64,000 nt of DNA, taken from positions 33,958,501 through 34,022,500 of the forward strand of contig NC_037090.1 of assembly GCF_002994745.2 (NCBI RefSeq). The letters run 5' to 3'. Both the position numbers and the translations under genes were made by a program. Each line of letters opens with the position of its first letter. Position 1 is the first letter of the stretch. Origin of the DNA: Rosa chinensis. Its lineage: Eukaryota; Streptophyta; Magnoliopsida; Rosales; Rosaceae. Shown piece after piece: positions 11,426-23,870 of this stretch. Below the pieces are notes generated by a model. The model was not told the DNA's origin and ran no database searches. It saw nothing but the letters and a program-made list of their open reading frames with translations.

Positions 11426-11531
11426 GTCAAAGGGTCAAACTCCAAACTATAGTATATTGATTATGTATCCAGCAGAATTCCTAGTATTAATTCTTTATTA
11501 ACTTTTGAATTTTGATTTCAGGAGTGTTGAC
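11426..11531. promoter_or_regulatory. W-box cluster upstream of the MYB gene
   Basis: Three TTGAC cores lie within 106 bp: GTCAA at 11426-11430 and 11434-11438 (minus orientation) and TTGACC at 11527-11532 (plus). TTGAC is the known core for WRKY factors. Regulation by WRKY proteins is inference. Confidence 0.45.
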
Positions 11532-11593
11532 CGCGTTCTATCACACGCTCACCGTTTTATTCTTAGTCCGATCCTTTTCTTAAATCTTACCTT

Positions 11594-11600
11594 TATATAA
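11594..11600 (+). promoter_or_regulatory. TATA box of the MYB gene
   Basis: TATATAA lies 97 bp upstream of the ATG within CTTTATATAAACCC. A CT-rich 5' leader (about 11669-11683) follows, as in many plant genes. Confidence 0.7.
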
Positions 11601-11696
11601 ACCCTCTCATATTTCATCTAATGCATTCCCTAATCAAGTAATCATAAATTCCTAAATACAAGTGCAATCTCTCTCTCTTTCTACATACAGACAGAT

Positions 11697-12847
11697 ATGG
11701 ATGTTGATCAGTACTTACTGAGAGGTTATACTTCATCTGTAACTCATGAGTTACCAAGCTGTGATCCAGAAGATGATCTGCGAAAAGGGCCATGGACAGT
11801 TGAGGAAGACTCCATTCTCATGGAGTATATCAACACTCACGGCGAGGGCCGGTGGAATTCACTGGCCGGAAACTCGGGCCTGAAACGAAGCGGCAAAAGC
11901 TGCAGACTGAGATGGTTGAACTACTTGCGCCCAAATGTTCGACGTGGAAATATCACCCTCCAAGAACAGCTTCTGATTCTTCAACTTCATTCTCGCTGGG
12001 GCAACAGGTATGTACATGTTTTTGTGAATCTCTTTTGCATATACAGTAACTTCAACCCTAACCTTGTATTACAAATTCATAAGTTCACATCTGATTGATT
12101 TGCTCATAGAAATTATACGAATACAGTGCACCATAATTAGTCCTCTTTTGCTCTATTACACAATTAGGATAATTAAAGTCTAATTGCTTAAACTTACGTA
12201 CGTACAGTTACTTTGAAAGCTAATGAAATTGATGGATCAGGTGGTCGAAGATAGCGGAATACTTGCCGGGAAGAACAGACAATGAGATAAAAAACTACTG
12301 GAGAACAAGAGTCCAAAAGCAAGCAAAGCAGCTCAACTGTGACGTCAACAGCAAGCAATTCCAGGACGCCATGCGTTACGTATGGATTCCGCGCTTAATG
12401 GAACGGATCCGGGCCTCATCCGATTCTACTGTGTTATCGGGTCAACCCACGGAAACCGCCACCTCCACTGCATTTACACCACCAGATGACTACTGCCTCA
12501 CTGACCATAGTAATACGGCGGCTGCTGGGTCTTCTCACTACTGGATTGACCCGAACTACCTGCCCGAGGCGTCTGCAACTTCGTCCGGCTCAACGGAACT
12601 TCAAGATTGGTTGAATATTCCCGAGCCTACCAGTACTGAATTGAGTGAACTCAACTGCTATCCAATGAACGGGCAATATTATTCTTCAACAAACGGGTCG
12701 GGTTGTTATCAAGATGGTTCAGAAATTCAAGGTTCCGATCATATAGAAAGCAGCAACAGTTGGTCAACTCCCGGTGGGGACTTGGTGGAGAATTTATGGA
12801 ATGAAGAGAATATATGGTTCTTGCAACAACAGCTTAATAGCGACTGA
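11697..12847 (+). CDS. R2R3-MYB transcription factor, subgroup 20-like (MYB62/MYB108 type)
   Basis: Exon 1 is 11697-12007 and exon 2 is 12241-12847. The 233-bp intron starts GTATGT and ends TCAG, splitting an Arg codon, and the product is 305 residues. R2 (about residues 30-80) has Trp at 33, 53 and 73. R3 (about 84-125) has the usual hydrophobic replacement of the first Trp and Trp at 105 and 124, with [11 protein letters not shown]. After R3, [11 protein letters not shown] (152-162) matches the WxPRLxERIxA motif known from subgroup 20 (MYB2, 62, 78, 108, 112, 116). These are nuclear activators linked to jasmonate, stamen, stress and phosphate responses. The C-terminus is acidic and Ser/Thr-rich, consistent with activation. 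R3 lacks the bHLH-binding signature. It looks intact. An intron within R2, common in this family, is absent. The exact ortholog is not determined. Confidence 0.93.
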
Positions 12848-13495
12848 TATATGAAGTCATCGGGGTCTTAGATTAACAGTACCTAGTACGTACGTGGGTG
12901 ATTCCATGGCGTACGTAGTGAATAGTATAACAAACTTAATTTGTGTTCTTTTTTTTCCAGACAAATATTAGAGAGACTATTGCAACTAAATGTATGAAAT
13001 GCCTTTATCTTGTGCATTTTTACTTGGATCTTATAATCAGTACATTAGTCTGAGGATACGTTTGTTCTTAAATGAAAGTTCTCTTGTGCTGTTTTTCATG
13101 CATGTGAAATCTTCTTCTAATTAAACAGAATTGGTTACATTACAAAGTCTAACAAACTATATGCGATGTGAACTACAACAAACGCTATTCTTTGGCCCGA
13201 TAAGCAGAACAACCTAGTGGCCGGTTCAAGTAAGACTCGTGCATGTACCTACTTGTAGTCATGCATGGGACTGAAATATGACCTAGCAAGCGATAATGTG
13301 GAACTCATCGATCAAGGAGGAATTCCTACAACCGATAACCAACCTACCACGGTGACTGTGAGAGGAAAATGAGATTAATAGAACTTTAAGTTAATTTATT
13401 CAACTACTTATAAATTAATGGTAGATTAAGTTAAAGTTGGAGGTTGCCAAAGAGGTAACAAATGTCCTCTATAATAGAATTCAATTAAACAATAG
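12848..13495. other. MYB 3' flank, no further gene seen
   Basis: Probably contains the MYB 3' UTR. No clear AATAAA was found, and AT-rich text with 'aatgtatgaaatg' (about 12988) may serve instead. No other coding frame is supported. Confidence 0.5.
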
Positions 13496-13508
13496 TATTG
13501 ACTTGAGC

Positions 13509-13647
13509 GGCAAGTGAGCTGTGACCTGTTGGTAATTTTTAATTCCAACATTGTAAGGGTTATTGTTCGATTCTCACTGGCATATGTAAGGGTGTGGTGG
13601 GCAAAGATTTTTTTTAATTTTTTTCTTTATTTTTTTGTGAAAAAAAA
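13509..13647 (+). mobile_element. tRNA-derived SINE with 13-bp target duplication
   Basis: A 139-bp insert is bounded by TATTGACTTGAGC at 13496-13508 and 13648-13660. Near its start is GAGCTGTGACCTGTTGGTAA (A-box-like) and about 35 bp later GTTCGATTCTC, a good B box. The element finishes with a T-rich tract and a short A tail (13640-13647). This order is that of plant tRNA SINEs. Confidence 0.85.
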
Positions 13648-13660
13648 TATTGACTTGAGC

Positions 13661-14380
13661 CCAAGTATTTTTAAGAGTTAACCCCATTCTCCTCTAAAGC
13701 AATAGAACAAATTATTTGCCGCATAACAAGCGTAGCTGAATACTTAAGCACTAAGAACATTGTTTGAAACCCTTAACATGTCATTGTTTCTTCAAGGGAA
13801 GAGACCGTCAAGATTTTATTCATGCTAGTGCTCCTCATCTTTACATGTCGAACGATACAAAAGTGAAGTAGTCACAAACTAGCCTACGTACTAATGCATG
13901 GAATCAATCGACTTCTAAATTCAACTAATCTATTTAATATTGTATTGATATATTAATATACCGTGAACGAATCTAGAAAAATTAAATTAAATTTTGTATG
14001 CAAATTAATTATGTCTTGCAATTCTAACAAGGGGAGGGGTGGCGTCCTGAACGTAGGCTGCTATTAGAATGTAATTAATTAAACGTGGCAAATTAACGCT
14101 TTCAACGGTCTATAAAATATATGTGTATTTGTGATTGAATTAAGCGATTGACCCGTTGACTGATGAGAGTTCGTAACATTCAACGCCTTCCTTACATGAA
14201 GCACTATCGGCCGCAACCATTGAAAGTTTGAAACCCAATTTTAAACTCAAACTTTGGTCATATACATATATCTCTCTATTAATTATCTCAAATTTGGGTC
14301 AACTAAATGATGAGGAATGCAGATCAACCAAACTATTAATCAAAGAGTCCTAATAATACACTAAGATCCTGATTGGTATT
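13661..14380. other. Intergenic; contains a promoter-like segment repeated at 44541
   Basis: No gene is seen. Bases about 14198-14310 (GAAGCACTATCGGCCGCAAC through AATTTGGGTCAACTAAATGA) resemble 44541-44636, which precedes a possible first exon. Confidence 0.5.
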
Positions 14381-14471
14381 CACTGACCAAAAAAAATTAT
14401 GCTCAATTATCATTGGATATAAATTCAACTATTGAAAACAAAACAACTCAATCTAAAAATTATTCTTTCCA

Positions 14472-14667
14472 TGTTAAAAGGAAAAGCACTTTATGTGCCT
14501 TCGTCAAAGAAACTGACAAAATAGGGAGTCAAGGAATTGCAATCACATCACAATCAACATTTACTATCATTATTGTAATTGATGTTTCTATTATAATTCT
14601 ATCCGTATATAAATGGGCTATGAAATGAAATGAGTAGACCAATTTCAATTCTCATTTTACTTTTACA
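14472..14667 (+). repeat. Copia 5' LTR (196 bp)
   Basis: Starts TGTTAAAAGG and ends TTTTACA. By eye it differs from the 3' LTR at about 13 substitutions and lacks about 16 bp in two short indels. Confidence 0.9.
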
Positions 14668-16089
14668 CGTTACTAGCACGCTCAGAGCCAATAGTCAAAG
14701 AAAAAAAAATCCTAGTTTTCTAGTTTCTTTCTTCTTCTTGTCGAAAAAAAAAAAACAAACCTAGAACAAAAAAAACCTTTTTCTTCTTTTCTGCCGCCAC
14801 CAACAATTTTTTTTTCTTCCCTATCCACCTCACCGGCCTGCATCCCAGTCACAACCAACAGCCCGCCTGTAGATCCTAGCGCAGCCCAGCACCCTGCTAG
14901 CCCACCCCACTGCCCAGCACCCGTGCGCACACCCACTACCCCCTCGCGCGCACCGATCCCCTACAGCCCCGCACAAAGCGTCCTCGCGCCAGCAGCCCAC
15001 CCGCCCCCATCCGTCGCTGCTGCAACAGCCCACCCGGCCTGCTTGCCCACCACCGTAGCCCAGCCACTTGAACGCCGATGGCCAGACCTCTCGTAAGAGA
15101 GTCAGACGATGAAAAAAACCCAAAAGGAAGACGAAGACGCGGACAAGGAAAAAAAAGAGAGAGAGAAAAGAGCTGACCCGGCCCAATTCAAAAAAAAAAA
15201 AGGCAGCAGGCTTGCAGCAGAAAGAAAAAAAAGAAAGAAAAAAAAAACAGGAAAAAAAAAGGGGTGATCTGGCCCAAAAGAAAAAAAAAACAAAAACAAA
15301 AACAAAAACAAAAACAGGCCCTGCGTCCCAGAAAGAAAAAAAGGGAAAAGAAAAAGAAAGAAAAAAACATAGCCCACTGCTGAAAAGAAAGAAGAAGCGG
15401 CCCAGTTTTTCTCAAGCTCAAAAACATTGCTACGCATGCCCGCATCAACACGCGCGTGTGCTAGGACTGTTTTATTTTCTCGAAACCAAGTATGTTTACT
15501 TTTATTTTATTTTCATACTATGGTATATTTAATTATTTATAATTAGAATTTTTTTTACCATGCTTTATATTTTATTGTTTATGTTTTTATCATGAACTTT
15601 TGAGCATATTTAGTTAGATAATATTGATCCTTTTAAGCATGTGTTGTTATTTATGTTTTACATAATTATGTTTAAGCATGTTTTAACTATGCTATGGTTT
15701 ATACTTTATTTTGAACATGCCATATATATTTTGTTATATACAATTGTGAGCATGTTTTGTGAATTTTATTTACGCTTATATAATTATTCCTAAGCATGCT
15801 TTTATATTATGCTATTGTTTATATTTTATTTTACGCATGATATATTACTGCTATTATTATGTGTAACATATATTTTGGTGTATATTTATGAATTTTGAGC
15901 ATGTCATGTACTTTATTTTTATATATGCTATGTTTTTTATTATTATTACATGTGCTATGGTTATTTTTAGAATGCAACATATAAATTCCATTTTGCCATG
16001 ATAATGAAAATTCATGCGCATTATACATACACACTTACAGTGATAAAGCATTTTCACATAGCATCGAAAAAAATGTGTGATCATTACGA
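14668..16089 (+). other. Copia 5' leader: C-rich, A/G-rich, then T-rich tandem-like tract
   Basis: Bases 14830-15060 are C-rich. Bases 15100-15420 are almost pure purine on this strand. Bases 15540-15970 hold a degenerate repeat around 'taagcatgttt...tatgctatggtttatattttatttt'. The leader resumes after the CACTA element and ends TTTATGTAG directly before the gag ATG at 31624, so part of it may be an intron. No gene is supported; open frames here reflect low complexity. Confidence 0.5.
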
Positions 16090-16429
16090 CATTACAAAAA
16101 AAAATTGCAATAGCCACGGCGCCCTCCCGTCCCGAAAAGCCATTTTGCAGTTGCAAAAAAGCATTGCCAACGGCTCTGCGACGACAAAGCTTCTGACGCC
16201 GTTGGTGGCATTGCCAATACTTTTAGCCACGGCAAAATGCGTCGCAAGAAAATTAGTGACGGCAAACCTTTGCCGTCGCACTACTATCGCGACAGCGCAA
16301 TTGCTGTCGCCAATAGGATTGGCGACGACACCATCCGCGACCAAATTGTTTTTGCAGTCGCTAAAAGTGATTTGCGACGGCAAAAATGCAGTCACAAAAG
16401 CGTTATTTACGAACAAAAAAAAATCTAGC

Positions 16430-17188
16430 ATGCATATTTGCATGCCAATTTTTTTTTGGATAAAAATTGTACAAAAAAGAATGAATCTTATATAAAAGGG
16501 AATGTTATAGTAATTTCGTATATCTCAGCAATGTTCAAAATTGACAAAATTATATTACAAAAAGCTCAAATCTGATGCACTGTATATATATTGAAGTACA
16601 AACTCTGAAATACTTGGTGATTAGAAAGCTTCTCTTTCTCCATCTTCACTAGATTCTCGGCACATGGTGCTTGCTCAGATCGATGGAGGTGTCCACTTGA
16701 TAACTCTCCCCTCTGTAAAGAGAAAAATACAGAGTTATGAAGTGAGTGGCTTCAATACTCAAGTAAAGAAAAGCTTAACTGAATTGTCTTCCATTTCTGA
16801 ATGACAATTATATTACTGCGCGCCTTAGCAAGTGTAAGTTCTAATTTACTCCCTGAAATTTAAGATGGTGACAAGGTAAAAATAACAAATTCCAGCCTTA
16901 CACTACAAATTTAACAAGCATTTTACATCTTCTTGGAAAATCTATTACATGACTCTGTCCCTAGTTTTCTCTGACTATGAACTATGAAGATGGTCGAAAT
17001 ACTATATACTACTACATCAATCCCGACTCAAATAATATTTTCAGACATTATATGATGTAACACTTTTATGCAAGAAGATCATGAGCGATAGGGGAAATAT
17101 CATGATCAAGAAGATCAATTATTCTAATGACCAAAAAAACAAAAAGATCAATTATTCTGCAAGGCTATATAATTACTCACTACCGTCA
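16430..17188. other. CACTA-1 interior, left part, no gene seen
   Basis: No coding frame is supported. An exon-like minus segment near 16620-16715, with an acceptor-like CTTTACAG, is the only structure noticed. Confidence 0.4.
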
Positions 17189-17193
17189 TTAAC

Positions 17194-17709
17194 TGTTAAT
17201 ATTAAAGATTTAGCGGTAGCTTAATCTTTGTTAACGCTATTCCGATGGGCAGACCGCTACTTGCAATGTTCTCAGAGCTTCCGCTACCTGTCAAGTGAAA
17301 TACGAAGCGGCGTTAGAGGGAGACCGCGCTGGGCGGTCTTCTCTTCTCTGATGCCTAAGTTAGTCAATATATTTGTGTTGACAAATTAACAGTAGGTAAG
17401 TAGTAAATGCATAATTAATTAGGAGAGAGGAGAGAACCTTTTATAGGTGGGGAAGAGGCTGAGCTCTTCCATGTTTTCGATGGGGGACTGATGTACTTCA
17501 GTTCCTAGCTTCTGGAGCTTCTGGTGCTAACTTGGCGCGGTGCGTAGCGGCACGTCAGCGGTGATCTGGGGGTGAGCCGGGGCTCAAGCGGTAGCCTGTT
17601 TGGCTGTGTTTTCGTAGGTCACACAGTTGGCGGTAGTTGGTACCGCTTGCTGTATCATGAGCGTGGCTCATTATAGCTAATTATGCTTGCAAATGCTTTT
17701 GTAAGTACA
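17194..17709 (-). repeat. Gypsy 3' LTR (516 bp)
   Basis: Same length as its partner, with about 44 substitutions counted by eye (roughly 8-9 percent) and no net indel. Confidence 0.9.
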
Positions 17710-18211
17710 AGTACCCCAAGTCCCCAGTGAAGGAGGGCAATCTTGGTTGGGGAGTTGCCTAGCTGTTCAAAGCGTTACTTCCGCTAGACTTGCAAGAGCA
17801 TATTAGCGTCAGTGCGTTGTCAACCATGGACTTACTGAGCAAACGCTTTGTACCCTTTCGGGTGGGCCTCTGCTAAGCCCCCCAGGGAGTCCCCCACTCC
17901 CCGACTAAGATAGACTTCCGTTTGGTCGGTATATTGTTTATTGAGTGGAGCTGCACTGAGTATAGGGTGTTGGGTAGCAAGCACAAACTTTGGTACCCGA
18001 GTGGCGGGGCTCAACGTACAGGATCAGGGCTGTCGTTGACTGTTGACGTGTCCCCGTGTCCTTGTGGGACATAGCTTGACTGTAACACAGTGTAGCATTC
18101 GTGGACAGGACGAGGCGTTGCCTCGGGAATCCCCTGTAGCGGAAGTCCTTCCACTGATCTGATAGTTAGCGGCAAGCAGTGTCGCTGGGATAAACTTGGT
18201 GGTGGTCTAGT

Positions 18212-18530
18212 GAGCGGAGTTGCGCTCCGTTGCAAGATGAAAAGGAGGAAGTTCCGCTAGAGGAGTTGAGCTTAGGGGAGACTACGTCACTTGCAAGATG
18301 AAAAGGGAGAAGTTCTGCTAGCGGAGTTGCGCTTAGCGGAGATTGACTCACTTGCAAGATGAAAATGGAGAAGTTCTGCTAGCGGAGTTGCGCTTAGCGG
18401 AGACTGCATCACTTGCAAGATGAAAAGGGAGAAGTTTCGCTAGCGGAGTTGCGCTTAGCTGAGACTGCCTCACTTGCAAGATGAAAATGGAGAAGTTCCG
18501 CTAGCGGAGTTGCGCTTAGCGGAGACTGGC
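18212..18530. repeat. Tandem array, about 61-bp unit, just over 5 copies
   Basis: The unit contains AGCGGAGTTGCGCTTAGCGG followed by 'cacttgcaagatgaaaagggagaagttc'. Copies differ by a few substitutions. The array lies between the 3' LTR and the antisense gene, upstream of the latter. Confidence 0.88.
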
Positions 18531-19300
18531 CGATGAGTTATGTCCTGCCTCTTAGTCTGACTGCGTTCGACACGTGCCCGACATGTATTAGGTTAGCGTG
18601 TGGAATAACGTCTCTGCAGCACGCCCGTCTCCTCGCCATTAATGCGAGTAATCATGGATTTTGTAACCTCGACGACGCCTGTGTTAATCCGGAGAGTAAG
18701 TGAGATTGTGGGTACATGTATGGTGGTCGTGCGATGTCGTTTATAAGCGGATGGCTGAGATTGTTTTGACGTTGACATAAAAGAGAGGGAAACGTAGTGT
18801 TTTAACACTGCACTGCGAATTGAAACCATCGTCTTCAAGCTTCGCTCTAATATCCGAGAAGAAAGTTCTGCAATTCTGTGAGGGTATCGATTGTTGGAGA
18901 ACGAAGATCTCCTGAATCGAAGACGAGCATCTTCAAGGGCATCAGAGTTTCAGTCTTTGAGGTTGGTAATCTGAATCTCGTCCTTGTTTTATTGGTTTTT
19001 TTTTTTTTTTGCTTCTGCTAGTTTCGCTTTTTGGTATTTGGAGTGATTTCTGCCAGTCCCCGGTGTATGTAAGGGTCTAGAATTGTGTTTGGAGTGGGCT
19101 TTAGGTGTTTGCCAGAAGGTTAAGGTTTCTTGCCCTACTAGGTGGTCGGATCTGGGTTTGAGTGTGGATGTGTTTTGTTCTTGTTTTGGCATTTTCTAGG
19201 TTTTCTGGGAATGGGTGTTCTTGACATTGTTAGCTATAATCTGACATAGGGATAGCTTAGATCTTGTTGAACTGACTGGTTTTGGGTTTTAGGGTTTGTG

Positions 19301-22018
19301 ATGGCTAGCGTCGTAGAGATCTCGAGCAATGAGGATTCCGGGTCTGAAGTGTCGCTCAGTGTGGCGGATAGGATATTTTTTGACTCGTTGGGTCCGTCTG
19401 CCCATGCAGGAACCTCACTGTCCGAACCGCTAGAGATTGAGCCTCTACAGACCATACCTTGGGAAGTAGCAATTGGTCGTGCCGGGTGTCCGGAGAGTTC
19501 TAGGGTGAGGGAGGAGATCGCCGCTCGAAATAGGCGCGACGAGAGGTTAATGAGCAATAGCGCCGCTAGCTTTTTTGCTGACGAGGGAGAGACTAGGGTG
19601 GAGAAATAGAGTCCGCCTGGGTTTTTAGTGACAGTACCGCCGTGGATGAAACAGGAGGGCCCACGACTGTGGTCGCCGTCCAACGTATGAAGCAGGTCTT
19701 CCGCCTGCCCGGAGTGGTGAAGCTGTTTCCGCCGACTGCCAAGGAAAAGGCTTCCATTCTGCCGGCGGGGTATGCGGCTGTCCATGAGGCCATCTTCCAC
19801 CAAGGTGTCACCTTGCCGCTACTCCCCCTCCTCCAGATCCTGGTATGCGAGTTCGGCGTCGCCTTTGGGCAGGTTGGCCCCAATATGTGGCGGCTGCTGA
19901 TGGCGCTTAACTCGCTATGGCGCTTGTCTGGCTGCGAGGGTCCAACTGTGGCGGAGGTGCTGCACTTCTACGAGTTGGTGTACGTGAGGCGCCAAGGTTG
20001 TAGCAAGCAGGTGAACTTCAGCAGCCGCCAGGGGGTGCCCAAGCTAATTGAGAATTTGAAGGACTCCATGTCTGCCTAGCGGGGCACCTTCTGTGTTGCC
20101 ATGGCGGGTTGGCAATACCAAGCGGGGTTGAATGAAGGGGTGCCATCGTTCAGGATTAAGTCGGAGTTCCAACCTGTCCGAGGTTGCCGCCCATCTCCGC
20201 TGCTGAAAGTTGGCGGCTTTTGTTTGTATTGTGCATCATTTTGTTCTAATCACTAACTCCCTTTCTTTTTTTGTAGCTGGCTTGCGGTATACTTTGACGC
20301 GTGAGGAAGAGTATCGTGTGGCGAAGATTAGAGGTTGTTGGCGGAATCGCAATCTGCTTGACCTACGTCTTCTCACCGGCTGGGAGTTGTTGGTCCGTCA
20401 GGAGTTAACTCGCGCACTTGGTAAGTGTCTTCCGCTGATCTGTGCCCTAACTCAGTTTGTATTGGGCTAACTGTTCTTTTTTTTTTTTAGATTCTCCACC
20501 GGGCAACAAAGCGAGTCGCGACGCATTTGCCAAAGCAATAGACCACACAAAGTTGACCAATTTTTGGGAGGGCATGTACGCTGCTGGGTTGGCTGCCCAA
20601 CACACTGTCGTCGACCCCCAAACACTGGCGGTGAGCCAGTCGGAGGCTCCAGTGGTGCTGCCAATGCCACACTACTCGCATCTTGACCCTGACCGTTCCC
20701 CCATGGTTTAGACGGGAGCTGGAGCCGATCGCGAGGTTGTCGACTGGAGCCAAGTGCCTGCTGCCCTTGCGGAGCCAAGAGAGAGAGCGCCCGCCACCCG
20801 ACGTGGGTCCCAGAGGGAGCGCGGGGTTTCGAGGCAGGAAACCGCTACTATTGCGGGGTTGGAGCCGCAAGTAGCCTCAAGGCCTGCCACCGCTGGTACT
20901 ACACAGGCGGTTGTGCAAAGAAAGCAGCGGCAGAACGACAATGAAAAAAAGGATGAGGCTAATGATGCGGAAACCATTGAGGCCTGCCAGAAGAAGAAGA
21001 CGAAGCAGGCCTCCCAACAGGTGACCATAGCGGTGTCTGGGGAAGCACCGCAGGGCAGGCTGGACTCATTCTTCGCCTACGCGGAGTTTCTGACCTATCC
21101 GGAGGGGAATTCCTGTTCCACCTGTGCGAGAGGCTGGGCTTTGGTGGGCTGGATGGGACGGTCCGCCCAACTACTGTTCAACAATCGCAGTTTAGCTCGG
21201 CGTTCGGCCATTTGTCTGTCGGACTGCATGAGCTGTTCCTGGAGGTGTCAAAGCAGCTTGAGGCTGAGCGGTAACTACTGGAGGAACTTAAAAGTCTTCA
21301 GGGGTAGTTGGCGGATGCTCAGGCCAGGCTGGCGGATAGGGAGCGGCGGCTAACCAAGGCGAAGTGTGATTCCTTGGATGCCCGCGGCAAGCTTAGCGTG
21401 GCCATTGAGCAAAATCTTGAGTGGAACGACAAGATTAATCGGCTTGAGCAAGATGTGGCTCTGCTAAAGGAGCAGTTGGCGGCTAAGGGCAAGAAGGTCG
21501 ACATCCTTCAGAAGGATTCTGCCACCAAGGCCAAGGAGCTGAAAAGGTTGGAGGCTGAGGTGGCCCGGCTGAGTGCTGAGAAAGATCGCACTGAGGCCTC
21601 CGCATAGAGGCGTTTAAGCAGTTTGCGTAGTATCAGTTTACCATGCTGGAGGCGGCAAAGTGGGGTGCTGCTACCAATGTGGAGCTGCTGAAGCAGAAGG
21701 GCGCCATTGACTGGGTGAAAGCGTCTCAGCCTGCGAGCACACCAAGTCAGCCTCCCGTGCAGGCAGGAGGGCCTTCCGGTGATCCAGGTGGGGTGCACTC
21801 TGGTAGCGGAGAGAGTGATCATGCCCTGGTAGATGACCCTCAGCGGACCCTGGTGCCCACTCAATATGAAGTGTCCTGGGCCAATGTTATGGCGGCACAC
21901 ACTCGTCCTAATGGGACCATCATGACATCGAGCCCCACTGCTCGTGGCTCGAACCAGACCAGTCGCCTGGCTATTGTTCAGCCGCCGGTGGGCGAAGAGA
22001 CCACTGCCGACGATCCCT
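19301..22018 (+). pseudogene. Antisense gene of the Tat element (Transposase_28-like, coiled-coil C-terminus)
   Basis: The gene runs opposite to gag-pol. The first exon starts at ATG 19301 (MASVVEISSNEDSG) and stops at 19607. A shifted frame, 19642-20079, includes HEAIFHQGVTLPLLPLLQ and NMWRLLMALN, typical of the 'putative gypsy-type transposon' domain PF04195. Further exon-like blocks are 20279-20419 and 20491-20709, separated by T-rich introns ending TTGTAG and TTTTAG. From 21308 to 21604 a heptad-rich coiled coil occurs (ARLADRERRLTKAK, INRLEQDVALLKEQLAAK), and the last block ends at 22018. Stops and shifts break the frame. Antisense ORFs of this kind are established for Tat elements, but their role is unknown. 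Confidence 0.72.
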
Positions 22019-22470
22019 GAAGACCGCCAGTTCCCTAGCTTCTTTTTTTTTTTTTTTTTTGTAAGTTGACAATATTTTTGGGCGGGGAGTCCCGACCCTA
22101 GATATATGAAGTATTGCTATTTCTTCTGAAATTTTGCAAAGTGTGGGATTGCGTCTACTGATTGTGTTGTTTGAATGTTGGTATTCCGCTAGAGTTTTGA
22201 CGTATGTTTTTGCCAGTCAACGAAACATTAAAGGAATTAAAATTGTTCCAAGTGCACGATGAAGCGGACGTGGTCTGCCGAATGTTGTTGGCGTTGCCAG
22301 TTAATTCTTATGCTGGACTTGGTGACAATGGTTTGAATAATTCCTTGTTTCATTGATAGCTGATTGATCAGCGTTTACACAAGCGAGGTTGTACCCGTTG
22401 GGTAGCTTCCCTTAACTAAATATGGAACAAAAATTTAGCTAAGTCAAGATGCTCTTGGGTAGCTGCATAA

Positions 22471-23870
22471 CTATTTGTAACAATACCGAAGGTGTTCGGT
22501 ATTCCAAGGGTTGGTCGTGGTGAAGCCATCCTTGTCCGTTAAGTAGAAGGTGCCAGGGCTGACGACCTCCACTATTTTGTATGGTCCTTCCCAAGTTGGG
22601 CGGAGTGTCGTTGGCGGTGGAGTGACTTCCTTCATGACCCAGTCCCCCAGTTGGAGGTTCCTAGCTTTGACTCTGGTGTTATAAAAACGTGATACTCGTT
22701 GCTTGTTTTGCAAGTTGTGTAGATGGGCTCTGTGGCGTTTCTCTTCGAGAAGGTCTTTGTCGAGGTTGATGCCTTCGTCGTTGGCCTCGGACCGATAGCC
22801 CTCGACTCTGGTGGTGGGTTGTGTGACCTCAATGGGTAGGACGGCCTCAGTGCCGAACATCATACAGAATGGTGTTTCGCCGGTGGCGAAAGTTGGGGTA
22901 GACCGGATAACCCACAAAACTTCCGGGAGTTTTTCCGCCCATAAACCCTTGGCGTTGTCGAGCTTCTTTTTGACCAGCCTCTTGATTATCTTGTTTGCTA
23001 CTTCGACTTGGCTGTTGGTTTGGGGGTGAGCGACGGATGCAAAGCTTATCTTAGTGCCCAGGTTGGCGGTGAAGGATATGAGTTCCTTGTTGTTGAACTG
23101 TGTGCCATTGTCTGTGATGATTGTGTGAGGGACTCCGTAGCGGCAGTAGATGTTCTTCCAAAGGAAGTGGGTTACCTTGGTGGTAGTTATTACCGTCAGC
23201 GGTTCTGCCTCTATCCACTTGCTGTTGTAGTCGATGGCGGCAATGATGTATTTGAATTGACCTTTGGCGGTTGGAAACTTGCCCAATAGGTCGAGGCCCC
23301 AAGTTGAATGGATCCATGGACCGATGATGATGGAGAGGGGCTCCGCTAGGTTGTGGGGTAGGTCGGCATATTGTTGACACTTGTGGCATACTGTGAGACT
23401 TGTCTGGCCTCGTCTCCTAGTGTGGGCCAACAATATCCCTGTTGCATTGTGCCATTTGCCAATGATCTGGCGCCCGAGTGGTTGCCGCACTCTCCAGCGT
23501 GTATCATTGATAAAACAACCTTGCCTTCCTCAGGGGTCAGACACCGAAGGTTGGGATGGGTGAACCCTTGGCAGTAAAGTTTGCCATTCTGGATGTTGTA
23601 GCGAGTTGCCCTCTTCTTAAGTTGCCGCGCTTCGACCTCGTCCATCCAACTGGGATTGATCTCAATGTTGAAGATTTCCGCCAGGGTCCTGGTGATGCTT
23701 GGCTTATCGAGGAATTCTACCCTTGTGTCCTCTGGACTCTGGTGTGGTTGAGCGGTTGCCAACCTTGCTAGGGAATCAGCCTTGGAGTTCTTCTCTCTGG
23801 GGATCTGTGTGATGGTGTGGAACTTGAACTTCCTGAGAAGCGTCTTGAAGTATCCTAAGTATGCCGCCAA
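22471..23870 (-). pseudogene. Gypsy integrase
   Basis: The zinc-binding N-terminus spans two frames. HAGECGNHSGARSLA gives the two His, and CHKCQQYADLPHN, one frame over, gives the two Cys. The catalytic triad is in WGLDLLGKF, TDNGTQFNNKE and QVEVANKIIKRLVKKKLD (Asp, Asp, Glu). The C-terminus contains GPYKIVEVVSPGTFYL, the usual GPF/Y-type module, and ends at 22471. A frameshift near 23400-23490 disrupts the zinc finger. Confidence 0.85.

Noticed and set aside
14472..14667. Solo copia LTR independent of the element at 31.6-34.1 kb
   Set aside because: It lacks its own target duplication on the right, is followed by primer-site-like text, and its left flank TTCCA matches the right flank of the LTR at 34081.
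15102..15532. Open frames of about 100 codons on both strands, rich in Lys or Phe
   Set aside because: They come from a purine tract in the copia leader; composition is pure low complexity.
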